A stretch of DNA of 64,000 bases from Actinomycetota bacterium (GTDB taxonomy: Bacteria > Actinomycetota > Acidimicrobiia > Acidimicrobiales > Aldehydirespiratoraceae): assembly GCA_029979265.1 (NCBI GenBank), contig JAPOHW010000007.1, positions 57,211-121,210 of the forward strand, given 5' to 3'. Both the position numbers and the translations under genes were made by a program. Shown piece by piece: positions 34,736 to 44,170 of this stretch. Each line of letters opens with the position of its first letter. The first letter of the stretch is position 1. Below the pieces are notes generated by a model that saw only the letters and a list, made by a program, of their open reading frames with translations, made no database searches and was not told the origin of the DNA.

Positions 34736-35623
34736 CTACCGGGGAATCACCACGGTCGGTTTCCCCCCGCCCGCATGGTGCTCGTACACCGCCAAGAGCT
34801 CCCCGTCGGTGTCGAACACAGCCCAGGGCCCGTCGCCAGACACACCCAGAGCATCGAGGGAAAGCACCCGACCGTGCCCCACCGCCACGGCCGTCGCCGC
34901 ATCGGCAACGACCGCCTCGAGGTGTGCGACCGCTGCCCCGACGGGGAGCAGCGTCGGGGCTTCGACGGAGGTCGCCTGATCGAGCTCGAAGCCACCGACT
35001 GCTGTCCGGCGCAGCGAACGGAGGTGAGCCCCGCCCCCCAGGGCCGTGCCGAGGTCTGCAGCAAGCGATCGGATATAGGTGCCTGACGAGCAGTCGACCG
35101 AACAGGCATAGACCAGCTGCTCCCCCTCCACCGGTTCGATCTCGAAGCGACCGACGTGCACGGGTCGAGGGGGTCGCTCGACCTCCTTGCCCTCGCGAGC
35201 CAGTTCGTGGAGACGCTTGCCACCGATCTTGATCGCCGACACCATCGGTGGGACCTGGAGCAGGTCTCCTGTCAACGCTTCGGCGGCAGCTCCAACCTCG
35301 TCGGCGCGAACCGAGCTCATGTCGTGCGTCGCAGTGACCTCACCGCTCGCGTCGAGCGTCGACGTCTCGGTCCCGAGCACGATCTCACCGTCGTAGCTCT
35401 TCGACAGCTCGGTCAGGAACCGCAGGAGCCGGGTAGCGCGACCCACACCCAACACGAGTACCCCGGTGGCATCAGGATCGAGTGTGCCGGAATGACCGAT
35501 CTTGCGGGTCCCGAGCACGCTGCGCGCCTTTGCGACAACATCGTGGCTGGTCCATCCCCGCGGCTTGTCGATCACGGCTACGCCATGCGGGCCGGTCTCA
35601 GTCGGAGGTTTCGCCACCGTCAT
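34736..35623 (-). CDS. truB: tRNA pseudouridine(55) synthase TruB
   Basis: Makes pseudouridine 55 in the T-loop of tRNAs. The 295-aa protein has the catalytic Asp in GHSGTLDPDATGVL (about residues 44-57), then KSYDG, the thumb PPMVSAIKIGGKRLHELAR, and a C-terminal PUA-like part. Its ATG at 35623 lies inside the last codons of rbfA (26-base overlap), which makes translational coupling likely. Confidence 0.96.
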   Translation of the reverse strand: MTVAKPPTETGPHGVAVIDKPRGWTSHDVVAKARSVLGTRKIGHSGTLDPDATGVLVLGVGRATRLLRFLTELSKSYDGEIVLGTETSTLDASGEVTATHDMSSVRADEVGAAAEALTGDLLQVPPMVSAIKIGGKRLHELAREGKEVERPPRPVHVGRFEIEPVEGEQLVYACSVDCSSGTYIRSLAADLGTALGGGAHLRSLRRTAVGGFELDQATSVEAPTLLPVGAAVAHLEAVVADAATAVAVGHGRVLSLDALGVSGDGPWAVFDTDGELLAVYEHHAGGGKPTVVIPR

Positions 35624-36020
35624 CAGCCTCCACCTCGGGTACCGAAGGTCGATCCGCTTCCTGCATCAGCAGGCGTTCGATCCGCTCGGCCGACCGCAGA
35701 GTGTCATCGGCACGAAACTCGAGCTCCGGCGCTCGACGCAACGACGTCTGCTGACTCACCGCATGCCGCAAGTTGCCTCGGTACTCCTCGAATGCTTCCA
35801 CGATCTCGGGATCATCGTCACGATCGAAGGTGGTGAAGTACACCACCGCTCGGTGGAGGTCACGGTCGACCTCGACGCCGGTGAGCGACACGAGGTCGAG
35901 TCGCTCGTCCTCGATCAGTTCGAGTTCCTCGGCCACAACGCGCCGGATCCGTTCACCAGCCTTCGCCGTTCGCGCTCCAGCCTGTCCCCGGCTGTTGTGT
36001 CGCGAGTTGCGTTGCGCCAT
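35598..36020 (-). CDS. rbfA: Ribosome-binding factor A
   Basis: Assists maturation of the 30S subunit and the 5' end of 16S rRNA. The 140-aa protein has a KH-like fold: RIRRVVAEELELI, the VEVDRDLHRAVVYFT strand, and ELEFRADDTLRSAERIERLL at the end, as in the family, plus a short acidic tail. The ATG at 36020 shares one base with the infB stop (TGATG). A longer upstream frame overlaps infB and is disregarded. Confidence 0.93.
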   Translation of the reverse strand: MAQRNSRHNSRGQAGARTAKAGERIRRVVAEELELIEDERLDLVSLTGVEVDRDLHRAVVYFTTFDRDDDPEIVEAFEEYRGNLRHAVSQQTSLRRAPELEFRADDTLRSAERIERLLMQEADRPSVPEVEADDGGETSD

Positions 36021-38794
36021 CAGCTGAGATCTTCGAGTGTGCGCTCGATCTCGCGCTCCTCGTAGGTCTCGATGATGTCGCCCTCGCGAAGATCCTGGAA
36101 GTCGGACAGGCCGATACCACATTCGAAGCCTGCAGCCACTTCGCGGACATCGTCCTTGAAGCGCTTGAGGGACTGCACGGTGCCCTTCCAGAGGATCGTC
36201 CCTTCACGAATGAACCGGACCTTCGAATTTCGAGTGATCACACCGTTGAGCACATAGCAGCCTGCGATCTTGCCGATCCGCGGCACACTGAAGATTTCCC
36301 GGACCTCGGCGTCGCCGGTGACGACCTCTTCGAATGTCGGGGCAAGAAGGCCGACCATCGCCGACTCGATATCTTCGAGCAGGTGGTAGATGATCTCGTA
36401 TGTCCGAATCTCGACCTTTTCGAGGTCGGCGAGATCGCGCGCTTTGCGGTCGGGGCGAACGCCGTAGCCGATGATGGTTGCGTTGGATGTGGCTGCGAGT
36501 TGGATGTCGTTTTCGGTGATGCCCCCAACGCCCCGGTGCACGAAACCGATCTTTACTTCGTCACGCTCCAGCTTGCGAAGGCTCTCCGTCACCGCCTCGA
36601 GCGAACCATTGACGTCGGCTTTCACGATCAAGTTGAGCGTTGCGGCCTCGCCGCGCTGGATCTGGTCGAAAATGTCCTCGAGTTTCGCTCCGCCGGCGAG
36701 AGCATGGGCCTCGCGACCGAGTGAGGACTGACGCTGCCAGTGCTCACGGGTATCGGCCACCCGACCGGCGACCTTCTCGTTTGGCGCAACGACGAACTCG
36801 CGACCCGCATCAGCCACCTCGGACAGCCCAAGGACCTGCACCGGCGTGGACGGGCCGGCTTCCTTGATCTGATCACCGTGATCGTTGATGAGGGCACGCA
36901 CGCGACCCCAGGCTGCGCCCGCGACCATGGGATCGCCGACTCGAAGGGTGCCACTCTGCACCAAGACGGTGGCGACAGGGCCCCGGCCGATGTCGAGATT
37001 CGACTCGAGGACGACGCCCTGGGCACGGCCCTCCGGTGAAGCCCGGAGGTCTTCGACCTCGGCGACGAGGAGAATCTGGTCGAGGAGTTCTTCGATGCCG
37101 ATGTTCTGGAGCGCAGAGATCCGTTGGAAGATCGTTTCGCCACCCCACTCCTCGGGCACGAGGTTGTGTTCGGCGACTCCTGCGATGGCCTTGTCCACGT
37201 CGGCGTTCTCGCGGTCGATCTTGTTCACGGCAACGATGATCGGGACCTCAGCTGCCTTGGCATGATTGATCGCCTCGATCGTCTGCGGCATGACGCCATC
37301 GTCGGCTGCGACCATGAGGATCACGACATCGGTGGATTCGGCTCCACGAGCACGCATCTGCGTGAAGGCTGCGTGCCCTGGCGTGTCGATGAAGGTGATC
37401 TTCTGACCGCCGTGCTCGACCTGGTACGCGCCGATGTGCTGCGTGATCCCGCCAGCCTCGCCGTCGGCGACGTTTGCGTTGCGAATGCGGTCGAGCAACA
37501 ACGTCTTCCCGTGATCGACGTGACCCATCACGGTGATCACCGGAGGACGGATCGGTGCCTCATCGTCGGCTTCGTCGACCTCGTCGAGATCCAGCAACTT
37601 CTGGAGTTCGACCTCTTGTTCCTCACCCGGATCGACGAGACGGACCTCTGCACCGACCTCGGCGGCGAACAGTTCGATCATGTCGTCCGACAGCGACTGC
37701 GTTGCGGTGACCATCTCGCCGGCTTGCATGAGGAAGCGGATGACATCAGCGGCAGTGCGGTTGACCTTCGGACCGAGATCAAGCGCAGTCGAGGCCCGCT
37801 CGACCACGATCTCACCCTCGGGGACCGGTGCATCCTGGGGTGTGTAGCTCGGAGCATCCATCGGCTGGAGCTCTTCGCTGTTGCGACGGCGACGCCCTTT
37901 GCGGCGGCGTGGGCGCTGCCCACCCGGACCGCCGGGACCGCCACGGCCACCCGGACCTCCGCGGCCGCCGGGACCGCCGCCGGGACCGCCACGGCCAGGC
38001 GCACCTGCGCCGGGCACACTGTCGCGTGGACCGGGTCCACGTCGAGGGCCGCCACTTGACGGCATCGGGCCGCGCGGCGCACCGCCAGGCCCGCCCGACG
38101 GACGACGTACGCCACCAGGAGGGGGTGGGATTGCACGGCCGGAGGTCGATCGCGGCGGGGGTGGAATGGGCTTGCCGGAACCGGAGGTCGGTGCCTTCTT
38201 GACGACCTTCTTGACGACCTTCTTGACGACCTTCTTGACGACCTTCTTGACCGGAGCAGCGGGGGCAGGCGGGGTGACGTCCTCGACGGCTCGCTTCGGC
38301 GGCGCAGCACTGCCGCTCGAGGAGATCACGCGGGCTGGGGCCACCGGTGCAGCAGGGACCTCGACGGGTTCGGCCTCGACGGCCGGCGTTTCGGTATCTG
38401 GCCCGGACGACTCGACTTCGACGGCTTCGGCTGTCTGCGCAGCAGCCGACTTCTTCGCGGCAGCCTTCTTCGCAGTGGCTTTCTTCGCAGTGGCCTTCTT
38501 CGCTGCAGCCTTCTTCGCAGTGGCTTTCTTCGCAGCAGCCTTCTTCGCAGTGGTCTTCTTCGCGGCAGCCTTCTTCGCAGTCGCCTTCTTCACCGGCTTC
38601 GGTTCTTCAGGCTGCTCGTCGCGGGTCAGGCCTTCGCGCTCTGCCTTGCGGCGAACACGATCGGCCTGCGCGTCTTCGATACTCGAGGAATGGCCTTTGA
38701 CCCCGATCCCCAAGGACTCGGCGAGATCGAGAGTTTCAGCATTTGTCATGCCCAACTCTCGTGCGAGTTCATAGACGCGGATCTTGGATGGCAC
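36020..38794 (-). CDS. infB: Translation initiation factor IF-2
   Basis: GTPase that places fMet-tRNA on the 30S subunit. From GTG at 38794 the product is 924 aa. The N-terminal IF2 domain (residues 1-55) is followed by a long disordered linker containing AKKA-type Lys/Ala repeats, a [11 protein letters not shown] run and a Gly/Pro/Arg-rich stretch to about residue 315. Then come the core: the G1 motif GHVDHGKT near residue 422, DTPGH, NKID, domains II and III, and the C2 fMet-binding domain. The low-complexity linker is longer than most but typical of actinobacteria. Confidence 0.97.
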   Translation of the reverse strand: MPSKIRVYELARELGMTNAETLDLAESLGIGVKGHSSSIEDAQADRVRRKAEREGLTRDEQPEEPKPVKKATAKKAAAKKTTAKKAAAKKATAKKAAAKKATAKKATAKKAAAKKSAAAQTAEAVEVESSGPDTETPAVEAEPVEVPAAPVAPARVISSSGSAAPPKRAVEDVTPPAPAAPVKKVVKKVVKKVVKKVVKKAPTSGSGKPIPPPPRSTSGRAIPPPPGGVRRPSGGPGGAPRGPMPSSGGPRRGPGPRDSVPGAGAPGRGGPGGGPGGRGGPGGRGGPGGPGGQRPRRRKGRRRRNSEELQPMDAPSYTPQDAPVPEGEIVVERASTALDLGPKVNRTAADVIRFLMQAGEMVTATQSLSDDMIELFAAEVGAEVRLVDPGEEQEVELQKLLDLDEVDEADDEAPIRPPVITVMGHVDHGKTLLLDRIRNANVADGEAGGITQHIGAYQVEHGGQKITFIDTPGHAAFTQMRARGAESTDVVILMVAADDGVMPQTIEAINHAKAAEVPIIVAVNKIDRENADVDKAIAGVAEHNLVPEEWGGETIFQRISALQNIGIEELLDQILLVAEVEDLRASPEGRAQGVVLESNLDIGRGPVATVLVQSGTLRVGDPMVAGAAWGRVRALINDHGDQIKEAGPSTPVQVLGLSEVADAGREFVVAPNEKVAGRVADTREHWQRQSSLGREAHALAGGAKLEDIFDQIQRGEAATLNLIVKADVNGSLEAVTESLRKLERDEVKIGFVHRGVGGITENDIQLAATSNATIIGYGVRPDRKARDLADLEKVEIRTYEIIYHLLEDIESAMVGLLAPTFEEVVTGDAEVREIFSVPRIGKIAGCYVLNGVITRNSKVRFIREGTILWKGTVQSLKRFKDDVREVAAGFECGIGLSDFQDLREGDIIETYEEREIERTLEDLS
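38194..38253 (-). repeat. 12-bp tandem repeats in infB (Val-Lys-rich)
   Basis: Five consecutive 12-base units of ccttcttgacga on the plus strand (the last slightly changed), encoding the [11 protein letters not shown] run of the IF-2 linker. It is coding, keeps the frame, and looks like slippage-derived low complexity. Confidence 0.9.
38451..38585 (-). repeat. 15-bp repeats in infB (Ala-Lys-rich)
   Basis: Nine 15-base units, each beginning ttcttcgc on the plus strand, with variation in the last six bases (for example cagtgg, ggcagc). They encode the AAKKA/ATAKK repeats of the disordered IF-2 linker, reminiscent of histone-H1-like tails. This is protein-coding repeat, not CRISPR or mobile DNA. 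Confidence 0.9.
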
Positions 38795-38854
38795 GTGGTG
38801 GTTTCGTCTTTCTGAATCAACGGTCCAGCAGCGCCTCAAACGCTACCCGTGGTG

Positions 38855-39121
38855 TCAGCCGCCCCCGTGCGGGCACGCGGGAGGCACAACTGGCCACGAA
38901 TCTTGCAGCCTAGCCAGATCGGGGGCATTCACCTCCGCTCGCAGGGCCCGGCCGAGTGCTTTCCGTTCCACAGCAAGAGCGAGACATACCGGTGACGGGC
39001 CGACGTAGGCGCCACGTCCTGGTCCATGACCTGCAGCGAGACCCTCACTGGTTGCCCGAAGGCGCACCAGATCGCCCTGTTCGAACCGCTGTCGGCAGGC
39101 GACACACGTCCGGACGGGCAC
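38855..39121 (-). CDS. YlxR family RNA-binding protein (DUF448)
   Basis: Small basic protein found between nusA and infB in many bacteria. It is an RNA-binding fold and is reported in clostridia to influence gene regulation with RnpM. The 88 aa begin MPVRTCVACR, the family signature, and continue GRGAYVGPS and ALGRALR. It starts with GTG at 39121, one base overlapping the TAG stop of nusA. The final residues HGGG run to the gap before infB. Confidence 0.92.
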   Translation of the reverse strand: MPVRTCVACRQRFEQGDLVRLRATSEGLAAGHGPGRGAYVGPSPVCLALAVERKALGRALRAEVNAPDLARLQDSWPVVPPACPHGGG

Positions 39122-40350
39122 TACTCCTCTTCGTCGCGAGCACCGACGGAATCGTCAGCGACGTCCTCGGCATCGTCATCGGTCCGATCGGCGTCGGTTG
39201 CACCCTCCTCGGTGTCAGCGTCGACACTCTCAGCAGCCGCCTCTGCTTCGGCTTGGGCGTAGTACTCCGCCTCAGAAATCGGCTCGCTGCCGTCGGCAGG
39301 TTGCCACATGTTCTGACCGGTTTCGGGGTCGCGGATCCACTCGCCATCGGCCCATTCGACCGGGCCGAACTCCTGCTCGGCGGCAAAGTCGGTCTCGGAC
39401 TTGATGTTGATGCCCCAGCCGGTGAGACGCGAGGCAAGGCGAGCGTTTTGCCCCTCCTTCCCGATGGCAAGACTCAGTTGATGGTCAGGCACGATCACAT
39501 CACAGTCGCCAGTCATCTCGTCGGGTCGAACCTCGGTGACCTTGGCCGGACTCAAGGCGCGAGTCACGAACTCTTGCAGGTCGTCATGGAACGGCACGAT
39601 GTCGATCTTCTCGCCCCGCAGTTCATTGACGACCTGACGAACCCGAGCGCCGCGAGCACCGACGCAGGCACCGACCGGGTCGACATTGGCGTCATTCGAC
39701 CACACCGCAATCTTGGTCCGATGCCCCGCTTCGCGAGCGCACGCCTTGATCTCGACGACGCCGTCGGCGATCTCGGGAACCTCCAACTCGAAGAGGCGTT
39801 TCACCAAACCAGGATGGGTGCGGCTCACCACGATCTGCGGCCCCTTGGCGGTCTTGCGGACCTCGACGATGTACGCCTTGATCCGGGTGGTGCCGTCGGG
39901 ACGTTCGAACGGCACCTGCTCGGCCTGTGGGAGCAACGCCTCGACACGACCAAGGTCGAGCAGGGTGTAGCGGGCATCGGTCTGCTGAATCATCCCGGTC
40001 ACGATGTCACCCTCACGACCGGCGTACTCCTCGTACTTGAGTTCCCGCTCGGCCTCACGGATGCGCTGCGTCATGACTTGACGAGCGGTTTGCGCTGCAA
40101 TTCTGCCGAAGTCGTCCGGAGTCACCTCAAACTCTTCGCCGATCGGTTCCCCGTCCTCGTCGAGCTCTTGAGCAAAAACCTGAAACTCCATGGTCTCCGG
40201 GTTGATGGTCACCCACGCGTACTCGTACGCGTCCGGCAGCCGCTTGTAGGCATGCTCGAGTGCATCGGCGAGCGCACCGAACAGGGCATCGACGGAGATG
40301 CCTCGTTCGACGGCCAGTGCCTGGAGCGCTTCCATCATGTCTTGGTTCAT
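39121..40350 (-). CDS. nusA: Transcription termination/antitermination factor NusA
   Basis: Binds RNA polymerase and nascent RNA to control pausing, termination and antitermination. The 409 aa hold an N-terminal RNAP-binding domain (residues 1-120), an S1 domain (GDIVTGMIQQTD...), and two KH domains with VGACVGARGARV and LAIGKEGQNARLASRLTGW. The C-terminal extension of about 75 aa is acidic (EEEG, DRTDDDAEDVADD), lacking the E. coli AR repeats, as in other actinobacteria. Coupled to rimP by an ATGA overlap. Confidence 0.96.
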   Translation of the reverse strand: MNQDMMEALQALAVERGISVDALFGALADALEHAYKRLPDAYEYAWVTINPETMEFQVFAQELDEDGEPIGEEFEVTPDDFGRIAAQTARQVMTQRIREAERELKYEEYAGREGDIVTGMIQQTDARYTLLDLGRVEALLPQAEQVPFERPDGTTRIKAYIVEVRKTAKGPQIVVSRTHPGLVKRLFELEVPEIADGVVEIKACAREAGHRTKIAVWSNDANVDPVGACVGARGARVRQVVNELRGEKIDIVPFHDDLQEFVTRALSPAKVTEVRPDEMTGDCDVIVPDHQLSLAIGKEGQNARLASRLTGWGINIKSETDFAAEQEFGPVEWADGEWIRDPETGQNMWQPADGSEPISEAEYYAQAEAEAAAESVDADTEEGATDADRTDDDAEDVADDSVGARDEEE

Positions 40351-40874
40351 CGGTTGGCCTCCTGGTTGGAGTGAGCTGGGGTGACGCGAGCACTACCTGC
40401 GTCCTTGGATCCGGAACCCGGTTTTGGAGTCGGATTCCATTCGAAAACGGTCTTGGCCTTAGTGACATCGTCGTACCCGAAGACCCGCTCGGCACCGTCG
40501 AGATCGAGTCGGAACCCGTCGAGGTCTGCACCGACCAGCGTCCCCTGGAATCGGCGCCGTCCTTCGATCTCGACATGTGTCTTGAACTTCACAACTTCGC
40601 CAATGGCACCTTCGAAGTGGTGGCGGGTTCGCAACGGACGCTCGAGGCCAGGGCTCGATACTTCGAGGGTGTAGCGCCCGGGAATCGGGTCGGCATCGTC
40701 GAGCACGCGGCTCGAACGACGCGAAATCACCTTGATCGCGTCGATGTCGATACCGCCCTCCACGTCGACCAAGATCCGGAGGATTCCACCAGTGAACTCG
40801 ACGTCGTACAGCTCAACACCGACATCGGCGACGATGGGGGCCACAAGCTCGCGAACTCGATCGACAACGGCCAT
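40347..40874 (-). CDS. rimP: Ribosome maturation factor RimP
   Basis: Needed for 30S subunit assembly. The 175-aa protein has both family domains: GVELYDVEFTGGILRILVD at the N-terminus and YTLEVSSPGLERPL in the middle, with a C-terminal SH3-like barrel (FQGTLVGADLDG). The ATG at 40874 has an AGGGAG ribosome-binding site before it and was chosen over an upstream in-frame start at 40904. It is the first gene of the nine-gene rimP-ribBA operon; its leader contains the 12-bp palindrome at 40895-40906. Confidence 0.94.
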   Translation of the reverse strand: MAVVDRVRELVAPIVADVGVELYDVEFTGGILRILVDVEGGIDIDAIKVISRRSSRVLDDADPIPGRYTLEVSSPGLERPLRTRHHFEGAIGEVVKFKTHVEIEGRRRFQGTLVGADLDGFRLDLDGAERVFGYDDVTKAKTVFEWNPTPKPGSGSKDAGSARVTPAHSNQEANR

Positions 40875-40894
40875 GGCACTCCCTTTCGAACTGT

Positions 40895-40906
40895 CGGTGT
40901 ACACCG
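40895..40906. promoter_or_regulatory. Perfect 12-bp palindrome in the rimP leader
   Basis: CGGTGTACACCG is its own reverse complement, 20 bases upstream of the rimP start codon and between that start and the terminator of the opposite-end operon. It could be a protein-binding site or the base of a small leader hairpin near the ribosome-binding site. No regulator is evident. Confidence 0.4.
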
Positions 40907-40907
40907 G

Positions 40908-40939
40908 AATTAAGAAAGGCGTGGCCAGTGGCCACGCCT
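40908..40939 (-). terminator. Rho-independent terminator of the rpsB-ispG operon
   Basis: On the minus strand a perfect 10-bp stem AGGCGTGGCC/GGCCACGCCT with a 3-base loop is followed by TTCTTAATT, a fair U-rich tract. It lies 36 bases after the stop of the membrane protein gene and upstream of rimP, separating the two large minus-strand operons. The rimP promoter must lie in or just after it; I could not identify a convincing -35/-10 pair. Confidence 0.75.
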
Positions 40940-40975
40940 CGTCCGCAACCGGTAAAGAACGTTGTCCAAACGATA

Positions 40976-41383
40976 TCAGGATTTGTCACGGACAGCGGCC
41001 GCAAAGCGGTCATGCACGCGGACCATACGGATCTGGCTGCCGACCACCTCCATCGACGGCAGATACGTCTTGAGGGTGAGCCAGATCAGGCCCCACAACA
41101 GCGCCGAAAGAAGAGCGATCCCGATCGCAAGGGGAAGCATCAACGGAAACCGGGCCATCGCAGCACCGAACACCAGACATCCGAGCCCGCCCCACGCCGA
41201 CCACCGCTGCCGATGCCGGAGCGTGTGGACGCGTTCGAACTCGACTTGGGTCAGCGGCAGGAAGATCGTGTGGTTGGCGACGGTGATCGGCGCAAAGCCA
41301 TCGGCCGGCCGGCCGCTTCTGACCGAGACATCCGGCAACGACCGGGCAGTCGCTGCCGCCATGCTGACGATCGCCTTCGCCAA
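40976..41383 (-). CDS. Small membrane protein, unknown function
   Basis: The product is 135 aa starting with TTG at 41383 or with ATG at 41362 (128 aa). It has two adjacent hydrophobic helices (about residues 67-85 and 87-103) preceded by a basic stretch (RHRQRWSAW), and soluble ends. No family recognised. It begins 3 bases after the ispG stop and is the last gene of the operon, before the terminator. Confidence 0.6.
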   Translation of the reverse strand: MAKAIVSMAAATARSLPDVSVRSGRPADGFAPITVANHTIFLPLTQVEFERVHTLRHRQRWSAWGGLGCLVFGAAMARFPLMLPLAIGIALLSALLWGLIWLTLKTYLPSMEVVGSQIRMVRVHDRFAAAVRDKS

Positions 41384-41386
41384 GGT

Positions 41387-42619
41387 TCAGCCCTTGCTGC
41401 GCCGGATTTCGGCGATGACAGCCTCGGACTCGTTCGCATCGGCGCCACGCTCGTCGAGGTTGCGATTCCGGTCCTCCTCTGCCGCTCTCTTCGCTGCATC
41501 TCTCGTGGCCTTCGCCTTGTCGAGTGCTGCGTCAGCGCCGTGCTCATGGATGAACTCAGCCCATTCGACCAAGGTGTCCACCATCTCGTCCTCGGGGACG
41601 ACCATGACATTCTGACCCTTGACGAAAAGATGCCCGCGCTTGTTGCCAGCGGCGATACCGAGATCGGCATCGCGCGCTTCTCCCGGCCCGTTGACCACGC
41701 AACCCATGACCGCGACCTGGAGCGGTATCTCGCGCTCGCCAAACGCCGCCATGGCGTCTTGGGCAACGGTGAAGACATCGACCTCGGCCCGTCCACACGA
41801 CGGACAGGCGATCAGGTCGACGTTCTTGCGTTCACGAAGGCCCAGTGCCTCGAGCAGTTGGCGGCCGGCTCTCGCCTCCTCGACAGGATCAGCCGTGAGC
41901 GAATAGCGAATCGTGTCACCAATCCCCTCGGCGAGGAGGGTGGCAATGCCAGCCGTGGCCTTCAGCGTGCCGATCGGCGGGGGACCCGCCTCGGTCACGC
42001 CCAGGTGCAACGGATGGTCGGTCACGTCGCTGAGTTGGCGATATGCCTCGATCATCAATGGCACCGAAGATGCCTTCACCGAGATCTTGATGAGGTCGAA
42101 GTCGACCTCCTCGAAATAGGCGATCTCCTGCAGCGCCGATTCGACCATCGCCTCCGGCGTCACCTTGCCGCCGTACTTGTCGTACAACTTCGGGTCGAGC
42201 GATCCGCCGTTGACGCCGATACGGATCGGCACGTTTCGATCCTTGGCCTCCGCAGCCACAGCCTTGATGTGCTCGGGTTTGCGGATGTTGCCGGGATTGA
42301 GTCGCAGGCAGTGCACTCCGGCTTCGAGTGCCTCCAGCGCCCGCCGGTACTGGTGATGAATGTCGGCGACGATCGGGAGCGGCGAGCGGGGCACGATGCG
42401 AGCGAGACCTTCGGCGGCCTCGGGCTCGTTGCAGGTGGCTCGAACGATGTCGCAGCCGGCAGCTGCCAACGAGTAGATCTGCTAGAGGGTCGCCTCGTGA
42501 TCGGCCGTCTTCGTGATCGTCATCGATTGAACGGTGACGGGAGCTCCTCCACCGACCGCTACATCGCCAACCATGATCTGGCGAGTCTTCCGACGAGGAA
42601 AGCTCTGGGTGAACTCCAC
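41387..42619 (-). pseudogene. ispG: ispG (HMBPP synthase) interrupted by an in-frame amber codon
   Basis: IspG makes HMBPP, the next-to-last intermediate of the MEP isoprenoid pathway, using a [4Fe-4S] cluster. The coding frame from GTG 42619 reads [20 protein letters not shown] and [13 protein letters not shown] as in IspG. Codon 46 is then TAG (complement of 42482-42484) exactly where relatives have Gln (ATLQQIY). Past it the frame continues uninterrupted for 364 codons with all expected features: the cluster cysteines in CPSCG and GCVVNGPGE, plus RLNPGN and HLGVTEAG. One C-to-T change explains the stop. A TTG at 42469 could restart translation but would lose the first barrel elements. I cannot tell a real nonsense mutation from a sequencing error. 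Confidence 0.9.
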
Positions 42620-42676
42620 AGGCCGAATCTACCGCTCGCAGTGCAGTGAACGGTGTGCGGCGAGCCGGTGCGGCCC

Positions 42677-44170
42677 TCAGCCGAGATCGATGGGGTCGAC
42701 GATGTCGCGGAAGAGCGCGAGGAGTCCAATGGTGACGAGTACACCAAACACCGCGTAGGTGAGGGGCAGAACCCGCGCGTAGTCGACTTCGTACCGACGA
42801 CCCCCGATCGAGCGGAGTCGCTCGTAGGCGGCCACAACGACATGGCCGCCGTCGAGTGGTGGAAGCGGCAACATGTTGAAGACCCCGACGAACACATTGA
42901 GCATGACGAGCAGGCCGAGTTGACGTTCGAAATCGATGTTGGCGCCCACCCGAGCGGCGCCATAGATCGAGAGGATTCGATCTTCGTCAGGGTTTCGGGT
43001 GTCGAGGGCGCGACTCGCGATCTCGCGCTCCTCGGCACTGGAGACCTCGATGGTCGGGGGGTTGTCGCCCCCACCCAAGGTGTCGCTGACGAACCTGCCG
43101 AGCGTGCTCGGCGTGAAAAATCGGGCAAGACCTTCCACGGACAGACCAACGAGTTCGATGAACTCGGACCCGGCTCGCTGGGTCGCAGCGATCGGGCCCA
43201 GGGTCTCGCGGATCGGTTCTGCGCTGATACCGAAGAAGCCGAAGGTCGCTTCACCGGGATCGGTGGGAACATCACCGATCGTCACATCGAACATGACCCG
43301 AGGGAACCGTTCGCCGACCGGGTCGACGATCATGTCGACCCGATCACCCTCTCGATCTGCCGTCGCTGCCACGACGTCCTCCCACGAGAAGACGTCGGTT
43401 CCGTCGATGCTCAGAATGCGGTCGAAGGGCAACAGGCCCCCGAACCCGGCCGCGCCGACCTCTGAGAGCCGGGCGCCCAGCGTCACCGTGTCTGTTCTGA
43501 CCTCGCCGTCTCGTTCCCACACGATCTCGACACGCTGGCCTCCGCGAGCTTCGACAACATCGCCGAACGAACCGAAATCGGTGACTTCTTCGCCGTCGAG
43601 TCGAATGATGCGGTCGCCAACGTCCAGGTCGAGCGCAAGTGCAGCGCTGGCATCGGAGACCGAGCCGACCTCCCAGCTCCCGTCATCGGCATTGACGCCG
43701 TACGCCACCAAAAGCGCAACCAGCAAGACGAACGCCATGAGGAAGTGCATGATCGATCCAGCGCTCACGACCAGGAGCTTCCGGGGAAACGATTTCACCC
43801 GGTACGAGCGGTCCTCATCACCAGGATCGACCGGATCGAGGTTGTTCATTCCGATGATGCGTACGTACGCACCCGCCGGAATACCTTTCACGCCGTACTC
43901 GGTTTCACCCTTGCGAATCGACCACAGCCGGGGACCGAACCCGATGAAGAACTCCGTGACTTTCATGCCGGTGGCGCGAGCCGTGAGGTAGTGGCCCAGT
44001 TCGTGCATGAAGATCATGAAGATGATCGCCGAAACGACGAATGCCCAACCCCAGCCTGCAAGGAACCCGAGGGCAAGAATCGCACCGATCAACAGGACCA
44101 GGCCGGTGAAGTCGTTGCGGGGCTCCGACGCACGCTCGGGCATCGCCTCAGTTGGGGACTCGGTCTGCAT
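42677..44170 (-). CDS. rseP: Site-2 intramembrane zinc metalloprotease (RseP/Rip1 type)
   Basis: Cleaves transmembrane anti-sigma factors and other single-pass proteins. The 497-aa protein carries HELGH (residues 56-60) in the first long helix, GFGPRLWS, two PDZ-like domains roughly between 150 and 340, and the second metal-site motif NMLPLPPLDGGHV near residue 440, where the Asp is the third zinc ligand. The ATG at 44170 overlaps the dxr stop by one base. In mycobacteria the same place holds Rip1, between dxr and ispG. The second PDZ domain makes it longer than Rip1. Confidence 0.92.
   Translation of the reverse strand: MQTESPTEAMPERASEPRNDFTGLVLLIGAILALGFLAGWGWAFVVSAIIFMIFMHELGHYLTARATGMKVTEFFIGFGPRLWSIRKGETEYGVKGIPAGAYVRIIGMNNLDPVDPGDEDRSYRVKSFPRKLLVVSAGSIMHFLMAFVLLVALLVAYGVNADDGSWEVGSVSDASAALALDLDVGDRIIRLDGEEVTDFGSFGDVVEARGGQRVEIVWERDGEVRTDTVTLGARLSEVGAAGFGGLLPFDRILSIDGTDVFSWEDVVAATADREGDRVDMIVDPVGERFPRVMFDVTIGDVPTDPGEATFGFFGISAEPIRETLGPIAATQRAGSEFIELVGLSVEGLARFFTPSTLGRFVSDTLGGGDNPPTIEVSSAEEREIASRALDTRNPDEDRILSIYGAARVGANIDFERQLGLLVMLNVFVGVFNMLPLPPLDGGHVVVAAYERLRSIGGRRYEVDYARVLPLTYAVFGVLVTIGLLALFRDIVDPIDLG

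Noticed and set aside
38194-38585. Regular repeats that look like a CRISPR or VNTR locus
   Set aside because: They are 12- and 15-base in-frame repeats with no spacers, entirely within infB and coding for Lys/Ala/Val repeats.
42482-42484. Global recoding of TAG to glutamine
   Set aside because: TAG ends rmuC, nusA, permease 2 and the 2246-2683 gene at the expected positions, so it works as a stop here.
42469-42619. Frameshift or start-site error as the reason ispG appears short
   Set aside because: The same frame is conserved on both sides of the TAG codon, so this is a point nonsense codon and not a frameshift.
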